Part shown: piece after piece, positions 50,286 through 63,005 of the stretch
Position numbering within the stretch: the first letter of the stretch is position 1
Layout: each line of letters opens with the position of its first letter
Assembly (NCBI RefSeq): GCF_014252955.1
Contig: NZ_JACMIA010000001.1
Coordinates: 3,556,258 to 3,620,257, forward strand
Direction: 5' to 3'
Source of the DNA: Stappia sp. 28M-7
GTDB taxonomy: Bacteria > Pseudomonadota > Alphaproteobacteria > Rhizobiales > Stappiaceae
Length of the DNA stretch: 64,000 nucleotides
Notes under the pieces: model-generated
Seen by the model: the letters and a program-made list of their open reading frames with translations, nothing else
What the model was told of the DNA's origin: nothing
Database searches by the model: none
Program-made: the position numbers and the translations under genes

Positions 50286-52355
50286 TCACGCGGCCTGACG
50301 GCCGTGCCGGGCAAGCACCAGATCGGCAGCCTTGCCCGTCAGCTCCGCCAGGTGATCGAAGCGGCTGGAATAGGTGGCGACACCCGCCGTCGCCGAGCGC
50401 AGCTCGACGATGAGGCCGGACAGCTCGGTCGCCGGCATCAAGGCCTGCACCTCGTCCCAACCGCTCCATCCCGGCCTTGCATCGAAGCCGAGCAATTGCC
50501 CGCGCCGCGCGGAGACGATGGCATTGATCCGCGCCGTCGCCTCGCTGGGGCAGGCGATGGTGACCTGGTGGACCGGCTCCAGCAGAACCGGCCGGCAGTC
50601 CGGTAGCCCTTCGCGCATCGCCTGGATCGCCGCCATGCGGAACGCCTGGTCCGAGGAATCGACGCTGTGATAGGACCCGTCGGTGAGCGTCACCGCGATG
50701 TCGACGGTGGGAAAGCCCAGCGTTCCGCTCTTCAGCGCCTCCTCGACACCGGCCCGCACCGACGGGATATACTGCTTGGGGATGACGCCGCCGGTGATTG
50801 TGTCGTCGAAGACGAAGCCCTCGCCGCGCCCGAGCGGGCGGATATCGATGGCGACATCGCCGAATTGGCCATGGCCGCCCGACTGCTTCTTGTGCCGGGC
50901 GCGCACGGAAGCCCCAGCGCGGATCGTCTCGCGATAGGGGATTGCCGGCTCGCCGGTCTCCACCGCAAGGCCGTATTTGGCGGTCAGCCGTTCCAGCGCG
51001 ACGCGCAGGTGCATCTCGCCCTGACCATCAAGACGGGTCTCACCGGTGTCCTGGGCCTGCGTGACGACAAGCGCCGGATCCTCCTCGCACAATTTGGCCA
51101 GGGCGGCGGAGAGCTTCACCTCGTCGCGGCGCTCGCGCGGCGAGATCGCAAGGCCGAGAACCGGCTGCGACATCTCCAGCGGAGCAAGCTGCGGCGCCGG
51201 GGCCGTACCGCCCAGCGTATCGCCTGTCCTGACGCCATCGAGCTTGCCCAGCCCGACCGTATCGCCGGCCTCCGCCTGCGGGCGTTTGGTCGCCTGCTGC
51301 CCGTTGACCCGGTAAAAGCCGGAAATGCGCACCTGCTCGCCGTCGGGCCGGGTCAGCGTGTCGGCATCGGCAAGCGTGCCCGCAATCAGCCGCGCGATCG
51401 ACAGCTTGCCGGCATGCAGCGTGTGCACCGTCTTGAGGATCTGCACGATCGGGCCGGCCTCGTCGTCGATGCCGAGGCGCGCGCGTGTGGCGGCAACACC
51501 TGGCGCATCGTGTCGCAGCGCCTTGAGCAGCCGGCCGATGCCGTTGCCGTGCTCTGCAGAGCCGAACAGCACCGGGCAAATCAATCCCCCGCGCATCTCG
51601 GCGCCGATATCGGCAAAGATCCGCTCGCGCTCGGGCGAGATATCCTCCAGCAAGGATTCCATCAGAACGTCGTCGTGATCGGCCAGCGTCTCCAGCATCG
51701 AGAAGCGCGCCTCCACCTCCCGCGCCATCGTCTCGTCGGGGATATCGATCACCTGGCTTTCGGCATGCTCGCGGTAGACATAAGCCCGCTCCAGCGCCAG
51801 ATCGATGAAGCCGGTGGCGATGCCATCGTTCCAGATCGGGATCTGGCGCAGCACCAGCGGCACCGCCGAGGCCGGCTGCAGCATGGCCAGCACGTCGCGC
51901 AGCCGCGAAGACGTGCGGTCGATCTTGTTGAGGAAGAGCAGGCGCGGAATGCCGCGATCCTCGAGCTGCTTGAGGATGACCTGCAACGCCGGCACCTTCT
52001 TCTCATCGGCCTCCGCCACGACGATGGCGAGGTCGATGCCGGGCATGACCCCGGCCATGTCGCCGAGAAAGTCGACGGCGCCGGGGCAGTCGAGAAAGGT
52101 GAAGCGCTCGCCCAGATGCTCCGCCTCGGCCACGTTGACCTCGACGCTCATGGCATGGGCCCTGGCTTCCGGTGCGCCGTCGCCCACCGTGTTGCCGGCT
52201 CCCACTGTTCCCTGTCTTGCTATGGCCCCCGTGCGGGCGAGCACCGCTTCCAGCAGCGTGGTCTTGCCGCTGCCGAACGGCCCGAAGATCCCGATGCACC
52301 GGGGCCCCGTTTCCCTGCCGCCGGCTGCACCGCCATTCACCCTGTCTGCGCCCAT
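50286..52355 (-). CDS. Elongation factor G-like GTPase (EF-G paralogue)
   Basis: A 689-residue translational-GTPase paralogue with the full EF-G domain order (GTPase, II, III, IV, V). The P-loop is GPFGSGKTTLLEAVLA (25-40) instead of AHIDAGKTT; the G3 motif is FLDCPG instead of DTPG; the G4 motif NKID is normal; the switch I region lacks the RGITI motif. Domain IV/V pieces such as QSGGHGQFGDVAIDIRPLG and TITGGVIPKQYIPSVRAGVE are conserved. It is a family widespread in Hyphomicrobiales but uncharacterised. Not the housekeeping fusA. Confidence 0.88.
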   Translation of the reverse strand: MGADRVNGGAAGGRETGPRCIGIFGPFGSGKTTLLEAVLARTGAIARQGTVGAGNTVGDGAPEARAHAMSVEVNVAEAEHLGERFTFLDCPGAVDFLGDMAGVMPGIDLAIVVAEADEKKVPALQVILKQLEDRGIPRLLFLNKIDRTSSRLRDVLAMLQPASAVPLVLRQIPIWNDGIATGFIDLALERAYVYREHAESQVIDIPDETMAREVEARFSMLETLADHDDVLMESLLEDISPERERIFADIGAEMRGGLICPVLFGSAEHGNGIGRLLKALRHDAPGVAATRARLGIDDEAGPIVQILKTVHTLHAGKLSIARLIAGTLADADTLTRPDGEQVRISGFYRVNGQQATKRPQAEAGDTVGLGKLDGVRTGDTLGGTAPAPQLAPLEMSQPVLGLAISPRERRDEVKLSAALAKLCEEDPALVVTQAQDTGETRLDGQGEMHLRVALERLTAKYGLAVETGEPAIPYRETIRAGASVRARHKKQSGGHGQFGDVAIDIRPLGRGEGFVFDDTITGGVIPKQYIPSVRAGVEEALKSGTLGFPTVDIAVTLTDGSYHSVDSSDQAFRMAAIQAMREGLPDCRPVLLEPVHQVTIACPSEATARINAIVSARRGQLLGFDARPGWSGWDEVQALMPATELSGLIVELRSATAGVATYSSRFDHLAELTGKAADLVLARHGRQAA

Positions 52356-52561
52356 GTCGCGTCTCCTTCTCCCGTCGGCCCCGCAGGGCCGCTTGTTGTC
52401 AGGAGGAGCCGGGCGCGGCTAACCTAGCGGCACCGCGCACCGGCGCCGCCGCCCGCCGACAGCGGGCGGACGTTCATCGTCGCGCCGATGCCGCGGCGAA
52501 CGCAAGGGAAACCTGTGCCGCACTGCCGCAATCCGGGCGCTTTGTGCCCCGCAACCATGCA

Positions 52562-52598
52562 CAAAAGAAACGGCCGGCGACATCGCTGCCGCCGGCCG
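52562..52598 (-). terminator. Intrinsic terminator after the aspartate aminotransferase gene
   Basis: On the minus strand CGGCCGGCG pairs with CGCCGGCCG around GCAGCGATGT, followed by TTTCTTTTG. It lies about 30 bases after the stop. Confidence 0.75.
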
Positions 52599-52628
52599 GA
52601 GGAAAGGCTCGAAAGCGCCTTGCGCGGC

Positions 52629-55690
<3,062 letters not shown>

Positions 55691-55704
55691 GGTCGGTCTC
55701 CTGG

Positions 55705-56145
55705 TCAATATCCGCCGCGCTTGATCACGGCGACACGCCGGATCGTCTGGTTCGGCAGAGGAAGAATGGGACCCAGGGTCCAGATCGGCAGGCGGCTGGC
55801 GTCATAGACGACCGCCACCCGGAACTGGGTGACATCGCCTGCGACCGGACCCGCATCGACGGAGACGTTGCCGGCGTCGATCAGTGCGTACTGGCCGGCG
55901 TTGCGCTGTACATGCTCGGTGACGATGCGAACCCGCTCCTGGTCGGTCAGGCCCGCGATCGACGCCCGCGCCGCATCGGCGGCGAGCTGGGCGACACTGT
56001 GGGTGGCACCGAAATAGATGCCGTATGCGATGATCCCGAGCATCACCAGAATGAAGACGGGAAGAACCAGGGCGAACTCGACGGCGGACGCGCCAGACCT
56101 TGCACGCAGGAAATGTTTTAGAACTGCAAGCACCTCAGCCTCCAT
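55705..56145 (-). CDS. TadE-family pseudopilin
   Basis: A 146-residue single-pass protein: FLRARSGASAVEFALVLPVF then ILVMLGIIAYGIYFGATHSV is the TadE signature, with the conserved glutamate (VEFALVLP) used for prepilin processing by TadV/CpaA. It assembles Flp-type adhesive pili in the envelope together with TadG. The start is taken at 56145; ATG 56169 would add eight residues. The other tad/cpa genes are not in the window. Confidence 0.85.
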   Translation of the reverse strand: MEAEVLAVLKHFLRARSGASAVEFALVLPVFILVMLGIIAYGIYFGATHSVAQLAADAARASIAGLTDQERVRIVTEHVQRNAGQYALIDAGNVSVDAGPVAGDVTQFRVAVVYDASRLPIWTLGPILPLPNQTIRRVAVIKRGGY

Positions 56146-56794
56146 TCCTTCAGAATGGCGGTGCAACATGCTACGGCCGTGCGCAGCATCGTCATCGCGA
56201 CGGGAAGCCCCCGTCTCTCAACGATGATGCCGAGAACTTCAAATCCATTCTCGGCAAATACTTTACTCACAAGCCACAACAATCAGACATGAAGCACCAA
56301 TGAGGCAAGTATAATTCATATGTTCATATAAGATTGCGTAAACGTTGCGGTATGTTAATAATTTCCCTCCGCAACATTTTAGAAAATTAGAATAAGTACC
56401 TACGAAAACCAACATCAGTTCCGTAGAGGAAATTTGGCTATCGGTTTGATGTAACGAAGGGTTTTTGCACGCACAGGTCGGCAGGGTCGGATCGCACCCT
56501 CACCCGCGGGTGAGCCTGGGATGGCTGTCCGCCGTTAAAAAAGTGCGTGCCGAAGGTGTTGAAAACGATGCGGCGCCCCACAGCCGGGCCGCAAAAACGA
56601 CTCGGCCCGCAACAAAGCCCACCGTGCCCCTCATGCAGCCGCACATGGCACTGGCTGCGGGCACGAACGGACGCGCGCGGTTCAGCGCCTCCTCTGGTGC
56701 CGGAGCGGTCTGAAGCTCGGCACAACGCAAAACACGCGCCGGGCTGTGCCGCGGCGCGTGTGAATGAGCAATCGCAGGACGGGAAGTATGCGAC
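56146..56794. other. 649-bp intergenic region upstream of tadE
   Basis: The 300 bases next to tadE are AT-rich and contain the inverted repeat GTTGCGG-N18-CCGCAAC followed by ATTTT (56344-56381), which may be a transcription terminator or a regulatory structure. The other half is GC-rich; an 82-codon frame starting with TTG at 56465 has no support. Confidence 0.4.
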
Positions 56795-57922
56795 CTAGTG
56801 CTTGGTCTCGATGAGCAGGTAATGGGTCGGGCCGCTCTCGATCAGCATGACCCGCATGCGCTTGCTCCGCGTCACGCCGTCGAAGCCGCTCACGGTCGCC
56901 TGCAGCGGCGTGCTGCCGCCCTTGCGCGCATGTTCGATCAGGCTGACGAAGGTCTTCGGGTGCAGCATCGTCTCGGTGATGGGCGCCGATTCCATCAGCT
57001 GCTCGGTCACCGCGAAGGTCTTGCGCGCCGAATTGTTCGCCGAGACCAGCATGCGTGTGCGCACATCGATCACCAGCATCGGCGCATGGACGCAGTTGAA
57101 TATCTGCTGGAAGTCGACCCCGCGCTCCTTCACCTTGGTCGCGGAGAAGACCACGCCGCCGAGCCCCGCCGACACCCGGAACGGGATCACGTCGAAGTTC
57201 AGCGTGAAGGAATCGCCGCTGGCCAGGAAGAAGCGCTTGCTGCCATCCATCGGCGCGCGCCGCGCCAGCGCGGTCAGCACCACTGACGCCAGCGTCTTGC
57301 CGACGCGATTGGGAATGTGCGCGATGTTGCGGCCGATGCACAGCGACGAGTCGCCGATCTCGAACAACTTGTTGAACGGGTCGTTCGCGTATCGCAGATA
57401 CCCGAAACTGTCGACCACGAGCACCGCCTTCTCGCTGTCTTCCACCAGATGGCGGATGAGGGGCGCGACACCGCGAACCGCCGTACCATTCGCCTCGTCC
57501 TCGACCTCCGCGCCGGACACGGCAATCACAAACGTGCGCCCGCCCTCGACCTGGTAGCGCATCGCCAACAGCGACAAGCCGGCGCCCAGATCGTCGCCGC
57601 CGAGCTCGATCGGACCGGCCGTGCCGTTCTTCACCGCCTGCTGGATAAGTCCGAGGATCTGCTTCTGGTCGTTTTGCGCCATATGGCGCAATGCGGTCGA
57701 CAGCGACGCCTCATTCAGCCCCGAGCGGTGTTCGAAATCGAGCGAGCGCGGCTCCAGCCAGATGACCCTCTTCGCCTGGATGTCGACCGTGAAGAAGGAC
57801 AGGCCGGCAATCGACATCGCCGGCGCCCCATTGCCGGCATTCGCGGCAACCGCCGCAGCCTCGCCCTCCGCCTCGGTCGCGGCAACAGCCGCAGGCCGGG
57901 CAGTCTTCTCCATTGCATCCAT
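56795..57922 (-). CDS. PAS-domain protein without visible output domain
   Basis: A 375-residue cytoplasmic protein with no transmembrane segments. At least two PAS folds are apparent: LVVDSFGYLRYANDPFNKLF (about 195-215) with later FNLDFDVIPF-type strands, and MLVIDVRTRMLVSANNSARK (about 290-310). No histidine kinase, GGDEF, EAL or DNA-binding domain follows, so signalling would be by protein-protein contact. The N-terminus is Ala/Glu-rich. ATG at 57922. Ligand (heme, FAD or none) unknown. Confidence 0.75.
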   Translation of the reverse strand: MDAMEKTARPAAVAATEAEGEAAAVAANAGNGAPAMSIAGLSFFTVDIQAKRVIWLEPRSLDFEHRSGLNEASLSTALRHMAQNDQKQILGLIQQAVKNGTAGPIELGGDDLGAGLSLLAMRYQVEGGRTFVIAVSGAEVEDEANGTAVRGVAPLIRHLVEDSEKAVLVVDSFGYLRYANDPFNKLFEIGDSSLCIGRNIAHIPNRVGKTLASVVLTALARRAPMDGSKRFFLASGDSFTLNFDVIPFRVSAGLGGVVFSATKVKERGVDFQQIFNCVHAPMLVIDVRTRMLVSANNSARKTFAVTEQLMESAPITETMLHPKTFVSLIEHARKGGSTPLQATVSGFDGVTRSKRMRVMLIESGPTHYLLIETKH

Positions 57923-58176
57923 TTGGCTTTTCCGGTTGCTCTTATGCGGGCCGGAATCGGCACGCACATGACCCTGATCTATCTGGGAATGATCCTGTCA
58001 AAAAAGCTCCTGATATTCGGTAAAGGGGACGCACCAAATTTACAGGATCTGTTAACCGGACCGCCACGGTTCTGCCGCGAAATGACACAGGAAGCGCCCG
58101 ATTGGCGGCTTTGGGAAGTCCAACTCGCCAGTCACTTTCTCCCCATCAGGCAAGTCCGAATGGACGGAGAAAAGTC

Positions 58177-58455
58177 ATGCGTTCCACATCCAGCTCGTCC
58201 CGCCGCCGTTCCGGCACCCGCTTCGGCAAGACGCTCAGCGCCCTTGCCATTGCCGTCCTCGGAGCTTTGCCCGCCCTGCTGATCGCCTCCAGCGCCCGCG
58301 CCTCCGGCAGCCTCATCGTCGAGGACTGGACGATGGGCGTCCTGCTTGCCGCCTTCGGCAGCATGCTGGTGCTGGTGACCGTGCTCGGCAAGCGCCTGTC
58401 GCACGGTCTTCTGGCCAGCATCCGCTCCCGCTCGAACGACCACAGGAATTCGTGA
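58177..58455 (+). CDS. Small membrane protein, 92 aa
   Basis: Two hydrophobic stretches after a Ser/Arg-rich N-terminus: TLSALAIAVLGALPALLIAS (about 20-42) and MGVLLAAFGSMLVLVTVLGK (about 55-75), so it is a small inner-membrane protein or a signal-peptide-plus-helix protein. GGAGAA precedes the ATG. Stop overlaps the next start (TGATG), so the pair is translated together. No family recognised. Confidence 0.7.
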   Translation: MRSTSSSSRRRSGTRFGKTLSALAIAVLGALPALLIASSARASGSLIVEDWTMGVLLAAFGSMLVLVTVLGKRLSHGLLASIRSRSNDHRNS

Positions 58456-58667
58456 TGCGTACCCTCTCCCTCAGCGCCGCCGCGGGCCGCAGCGTCCGTG
58501 CCACCAGCCGGAACCGGAGCGACGAGGAACGGGCAGCCATGCTGCTGGCCACCGCCGTCGGCGTCGGCCTGCTCTTCGCCGCATCGCTCACCCTGTTCGG
58601 TGGCCCGCTGACCCATTCGCTCAAGGACCTTGCCCCGCCCAAGGTCGCGGTCACCCAGGACCGCTGA
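58455..58667 (+). CDS. Small single-pass membrane protein, 70 aa
   Basis: Hydrophobic helix AAMLLATAVGVGLLFAASLT at about 27-47, a basic N-terminus (ATSRNRSDEE) and a short Pro-rich tail. It overlaps the stop of the preceding small gene, so it is coupled to it. No family recognised. Confidence 0.65.
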   Translation: MRTLSLSAAAGRSVRATSRNRSDEERAAMLLATAVGVGLLFAASLTLFGGPLTHSLKDLAPPKVAVTQDR

Positions 58668-58947
58668 CGGCACGGGGGCGCCCTGCGCCCCCCCTTCACT
58701 GGAAGGCCTGTCGCCTCGAATGAGGCCACTGGCAAAGCACCCCGTCAGCGCGTAGGCTCATCCGGGCAAGCCGCCGGCAAGCCCACAGGGGATAACCTGC
58801 CGGCTCGCGACACGTTGTTGCGATGGATCAAGGTACCGGCTGCGGCTTGCAGCAAGTGTCCGGACAGGGACGGACTTCGGCACGAGACTGCGCGGCGCGA
58901 TCCCCCGCCAGCCAGGCCGACACCGCCCCGCGCAAGACGGGAGCTGA

Positions 58948-59370
58948 ATGCAAGCCATGGCGGTCAATCTGACACTTTCTCCGGCGACAATGCGCATGCT
59001 GGTCCAAAAGGCCCGCGCAGCCTCGGCCTCGGACCTTGACGGCGGCTATGAAGACGGTCGCGACCGGGAGATCGAGTTCGACACCGACACGCTCCAGGAC
59101 AGCCATGCCCATGACGGGCTCGCCGAAGAAGAAACCGACGACCTGTCGGCCGAGGAACTGGCCGAACTGATCGCGGATCTTAACGTCGACGAGGCCGCCG
59201 AGCTTGTGGCGACCGTGTGGATCGGCCGCGGCGACTACGAAGCCGACGATTTCGAGCAAGCGGTCGACGATGCCCGCGACCGGGCCTTCCGATCAACGGC
59301 CAAATACTTGATCGGCATGCCGCTTTTCGCCGATCACCTGGAGGCCGGCCTGGACGCGCTGGACCTTTGA
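58948..59370 (+). CDS. DUF3775 domain protein
   Basis: A 140-residue, very acidic soluble protein: FDTDTLQDSHAHDGLAEEET then DDLSAEELAELIADLNVDEA and LVATVWIGRGDYEADDFEQA resemble DUF3775 (helix, then a W-x-G-R-G-D-Y/F turn). Function unknown. Start ATG at 58948 or 58957. Confidence 0.75.
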   Translation: MQAMAVNLTLSPATMRMLVQKARAASASDLDGGYEDGRDREIEFDTDTLQDSHAHDGLAEEETDDLSAEELAELIADLNVDEAAELVATVWIGRGDYEADDFEQAVDDARDRAFRSTAKYLIGMPLFADHLEAGLDALDL

Positions 59371-59501
59371 CGCCGCTGCGTCACCCACAGGCAAAGACGA
59401 TTTCTCTGGATATCCTCTCTCCCGCCTCCCTTCGCCATTTACACATTGTTAACCATGACGGTTAACTCTTCGTTGGCGAGGGAAGAGGTCGGAGATACCG
59501 C

Positions 59502-59660
59502 ATGAACTTCACGGACCGCATACAGGCAGACGAGAACACCGACCTTCACGCCGATACGCTCAGCGTACAAAAGCCTTCGCCTTGGCCGATCGCCCTTCGC
59601 GTCACCAGCGCTGCCTTCTTCCTGACGCTGGTCTTCTGCTACGCCTTCCCCAACGGCTGA
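59502..59660 (+). CDS. Small membrane protein, 52 aa
   Basis: A 52-codon frame (MNFTDRIQADENTDLHADTL...) with GGAGAT eight bases upstream of the ATG. The C-terminal half PIALRVTSAAFFLTLVFCYA is hydrophobic, so a tail-anchored protein is likely. Codon composition is like that of the neighbours. No family recognised. Confidence 0.55.
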   Translation: MNFTDRIQADENTDLHADTLSVQKPSPWPIALRVTSAAFFLTLVFCYAFPNG

Positions 59661-59718
59661 TTTTCAACGCTCCATCAAGGCGCTTGCGGGCGCTCCGCCT
59701 TTCCGGTAGCGGAGGCAG

Positions 59719-60672
59719 ATGAGCCGCTCACTCGCCAACACGCTTCTGCTTCTGACCGCCCTGATCTGGGGGTCCGCCTTCGTGGCGCAGTCCACGGCGA
59801 TGGAGCATGTCGGACCGCTGACCTTCACCGGCATCCGCTTCCTGATGGCAGCGCTCGCGGTCCTCCCCTTCGCCCTTTTCGAATCGCGCCTGCGCCGGGA
59901 CCGGCCGCTCGACCTGCGAACCGCCGGTGCCTTCACCGCGCTCGGGCTGGTGTTCTTCGCGGCGATCTCCCTGCAGCAGATCGGCCTGCTCACCACCACG
60001 GTGACCAATGCCGGCTTTCTCACCGGCATCTATGTGGTGCTGACGCCGCTGGTCGCCCTGCTGGCCTTTCGCGAAAAACCGCATCCGGTGGTGTGGCCCG
60101 CCTCTCTGATCACGCTGGGCGGCATCTATCTGCTGGGCGGCGGCGCGCTGTCCGCGCTGACCACCGGCGATATCCTCATGCTCGTCTGCGCGATCTTCTG
60201 CGCGCTGCATGTCGGCATGATCGGCAGCGTGGTGCGCCACTGCGCGCGCCCGGTCTTGCTGTCGGTCTGGCAGTTCGCGGTGGTTGGAACGGCAGCGATC
60301 ATCCCCGGCCTGCTGCTTGAGCCGGTCAGCATGGGCGCTGTGATGGCAGCCGGCCCGGAGCTTCTCTATACCGGCCTTGTTTCCGGCGGCCTTGCCTTCA
60401 CCCTGCAGGCCATCGGCCAGCGCTGGACGCGGGCGGCGGACGCCGCGATCCTGCTGTCCTCCGAGGCGCTGTTCGCCGCCCTTTTCGGAGCCCTGCTGCT
60501 GGGCGAGCGGCTGGGTCCGGCGGGACTCGTTGGCTGCGCCCTGATATTCGCGGCGATCCTGGCGGTGCAGCTGGTGCCGATGTTCTCGCGCGCCCCGCGC
60601 GAGGTCGCAGCAGGTCCCGCCATCGTGCCGCCTGTCGTCCCGCCCAAGACCGAGCCGGCCAGCCCGGCCTGA
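59719..60672 (+). CDS. EamA-family (DMT superfamily) transporter
   Basis: A 317-residue, ten-helix permease with two EamA repeats. The N-terminus NTLLLLTALIWGSAFVAQST and the second-repeat entry GDILMLVCAIFCALHVGMIG are typical; each repeat ends with a GE-like turn, for example FGALLLGERLGPAGLVGCAL. Members move amino acids, nucleosides or drugs; substrate unknown. It is followed closely by the DUF1624 gene. Confidence 0.88.
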   Translation: MSRSLANTLLLLTALIWGSAFVAQSTAMEHVGPLTFTGIRFLMAALAVLPFALFESRLRRDRPLDLRTAGAFTALGLVFFAAISLQQIGLLTTTVTNAGFLTGIYVVLTPLVALLAFREKPHPVVWPASLITLGGIYLLGGGALSALTTGDILMLVCAIFCALHVGMIGSVVRHCARPVLLSVWQFAVVGTAAIIPGLLLEPVSMGAVMAAGPELLYTGLVSGGLAFTLQAIGQRWTRAADAAILLSSEALFAALFGALLLGERLGPAGLVGCALIFAAILAVQLVPMFSRAPREVAAGPAIVPPVVPPKTEPASPA

Positions 60673-60689
60673 CAGCACGGGAGACGATC

Positions 60690-61658
60690 GTGACCGACAC
60701 CGACACCGCATCCGCCCTTCCCCATTCCGGCAGGATCGATGCGCTGGACGTGGCGCGCGGGATCGCGCTCGCTGCCATGGCGGTTTATCACTTTTCCTGG
60801 GACCTGAAGTGGTTCGGAGTGGTCGACTGGCCCGTCGATTCCGGCCTCGGCTGGCGGCTCTTCGCCATATCCATCGCGGCGAGCTTTCTGTTCCTCGTCG
60901 GCGTCGGCCAGGTCCTCACCCATCGCAAGGGACTGCGGCTGGAGCGCGCCCTGCGCCGCGCCGGCAAGATCGCCCTTGCGGCCGCGGCCATCAGCCTGGC
61001 CACCTATTTCGCGCTCTCCGGACAATATGTCCGCTTCGGCATCCTGCATGCGATCGCCGCCGGTTCGCTGCTGGCGCTGCCGGCGCTTCGCGCGCCGCTC
61101 TGGCTGGTGGCCGGGCTGGCGATTGCCGCTCTCGCCCTGCCCCACGTCATTTCGCTGAGCTTTCCCGGCGATGCCTGGCTGGTGTGGACGGGCCTTCTCG
61201 CCGCCCCGCCGCTGGCGGTCGACTACGTGCCGCTCCTGCCGTGGATGGCGGCGATCCTGGCGGGCATCGTCGCGGCCCGGCTGGCGCTCGCCTTCGGGCT
61301 CTTCGCGCGCCTCGCGGCCTGGACCGCACAGGGGCCGGCAACGCGTCTTGCCGCACTCGCCGGACGCCATTCGCTGCTCGTCTACCTGGTGCACCAGCCG
61401 GTCCTTTTCGGCCTGGTGTGGACGGCGGCAGCCCTCGGCCTGACGCCGGACCGCTCGGCCGAGACCTTTGTCGAGCAATGCGTGCAGAGCTGTACCTTCA
61501 CCGGAGAGGAAGCCGCCTGCCGCGCCACCTGCAGCTGTACGGTGGAGAGCTTGCGCGCCGACGGCACCTGGGACGCGCTGCTCGCCCGGCCCGAGGACCC
61601 CGGCCTCAACGACCTGCTGGCCGAGCGCTACCGCATGTGCCGATCCCGGGCAAACTGA
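60690..61658 (+). CDS. DUF1624 (HGSNAT-like) multi-pass membrane protein
   Basis: A 322-residue polytopic protein. The N-terminus RIDALDVARGIALAAMAVYH-F is the DUF1624/acyltransferase signature also found in heparan-alpha-glucosaminide N-acetyltransferases. The last helix pair (LLVYLVHQPVLFGLVWTAAA) is followed by a hydrophilic tail containing seven cysteines within about 55 residues (EQCVQSCTF, CRATCSC, and one near the C-terminus). The start is GTG at 60690. It may acylate a cell-surface molecule; cotranscribed with the EamA gene, 17 bases upstream. Confidence 0.82.
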   Translation: MTDTDTASALPHSGRIDALDVARGIALAAMAVYHFSWDLKWFGVVDWPVDSGLGWRLFAISIAASFLFLVGVGQVLTHRKGLRLERALRRAGKIALAAAAISLATYFALSGQYVRFGILHAIAAGSLLALPALRAPLWLVAGLAIAALALPHVISLSFPGDAWLVWTGLLAAPPLAVDYVPLLPWMAAILAGIVAARLALAFGLFARLAAWTAQGPATRLAALAGRHSLLVYLVHQPVLFGLVWTAAALGLTPDRSAETFVEQCVQSCTFTGEEAACRATCSCTVESLRADGTWDALLARPEDPGLNDLLAERYRMCRSRAN

Positions 61659-61838
61659 AGGCCCGGCTCTCACCGGAACGTGACACAGGTCACTTCGCCG
61701 CCCGCCTCAACCGGTCATTCTCATGCTACACTTATGACGCGATTGAGGAATATCGCGAGCGATGACGGCGATTGCGCAAGTCGTGCGGCAGGCCAGCAGG
61801 GCCCGGCGGCGGCGCAATAGCCGGAGGGGAGCCTTTGA

Positions 61839-63005
61839 ATGATCCGGCAGGAATGGACCGTCGGCCTGATGACCGGCACGGTGCTCGACGGCAATATCGA
61901 CGTGGCGCTGCTGCGCAGCGACGGCGAGACGATTTCCGAGTTCGGCCCGTGGACGCTGGCGCCCTATCCGGCTGACCTGCGCCCGCTGCTGGTCGAAACC
62001 CTCGCCCAGGCTGCCGACTGGGGCTTTTCCGGCGACGAGCCGGAGATCTTCGCCAAAGCCGAAGCCCGCATCACTGAAGCCCAGTCCGAGGCCGTCGCAG
62101 CCTTCCTGGAGGAGGTCGGCCTACCGCATGCAGAGGTCGCCGCCGTCGGCTTCCACGGCCAGACGGTGCTGCACCGGGCTCCGACCGTGGCGCGGACCGG
62201 CCGCACCCGCCAGCTTGGCGATGGCGCGGCGATGGCCCGCCGCCTCGGCATCACCGTCGTCAACGATTTCCGCAGTGCCGACATGGCTGCAGGCGGCCAG
62301 GGGGCACCGCTTGCCGGCATCTATCATGCCGCGCTGCTGAAGCGCGCGGAAGCCGGCCCTGAGACCGCCGTGCTCAATCTCGGCGGCGTTGCCAACATCA
62401 CCTGGGTCGATGCAGCCGGAGTGCCGCATGCCTTCGACACGGGCCCGGCCAACGCCCCGCTCAACGACTGGATCGGCCGCAAGGGACGCGGCAGCATGGA
62501 CCGCGACGGCCGCATCGCCGCCGCCGGACAAGTGGACGAGGACCGCCTCGCCCGGCTGCTTGAACACTCCTATCTGACCGCGCCCTACCCGAAGTCTCTC
62601 GACCGCAACGACTTCACCTCCGCCATGGCCGACGGCCTGTCGGACGAAGACGGCGCCGCCACGCTGACCGCCTTCACCGCCGGCGCGGTCGCCAAGGCGC
62701 TCGACCGGCTGCCGGCCCGCCCGCAGCGGCTGGTCCTGTGCGGCGGCGGGCGCCACAATCCGGTCATGCGGCGCGAGATCGCAACCCGCGCCGGGGTCGA
62801 GGTGCTGATGTCGGAAGACTTCGGGTGGCGGGGCGATGCGGTCGAGGCCGAGTGTTTCGCGCTTCTCGCCGCCCGCACCTTGCGCGCCTTGCCGATCAGC
62901 TTTCCCACCACGACCGGTGTCGCCAGAGCCCAGGGCGGCGGGGTGATCCACACAGCGACGGCGCATGGGCAGACGAACACGCAGGCAAAGGCGGGCGGTT
63001 CATGA
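61839..63005 (+). CDS. anmK: Anhydro-N-acetylmuramic acid kinase AnmK
   Basis: Phosphorylates and opens 1,6-anhydro-MurNAc during cell-wall recycling. The 388-residue protein has the phosphate-binding [20 protein letters not shown] (LMSGTSLDGID-like), [19 protein letters not shown], and [19 protein letters not shown] then [12 protein letters not shown] near the catalytic centre, and [20 protein letters not shown]. The T-V for T-S variation in the first loop is seen in rhizobial members as far as I recall. The next gene overlaps by four bases. Confidence 0.92.
   Translation: MIRQEWTVGLMTGTVLDGNIDVALLRSDGETISEFGPWTLAPYPADLRPLLVETLAQAADWGFSGDEPEIFAKAEARITEAQSEAVAAFLEEVGLPHAEVAAVGFHGQTVLHRAPTVARTGRTRQLGDGAAMARRLGITVVNDFRSADMAAGGQGAPLAGIYHAALLKRAEAGPETAVLNLGGVANITWVDAAGVPHAFDTGPANAPLNDWIGRKGRGSMDRDGRIAAAGQVDEDRLARLLEHSYLTAPYPKSLDRNDFTSAMADGLSDEDGAATLTAFTAGAVAKALDRLPARPQRLVLCGGGRHNPVMRREIATRAGVEVLMSEDFGWRGDAVEAECFALLAARTLRALPISFPTTTGVARAQGGGVIHTATAHGQTNTQAKAGGS

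Noticed and set aside
56465-56713. 82-codon plus-strand frame with TTG start
   Set aside because: No ribosome site, no family resemblance and no codon bias typical of the neighbours.
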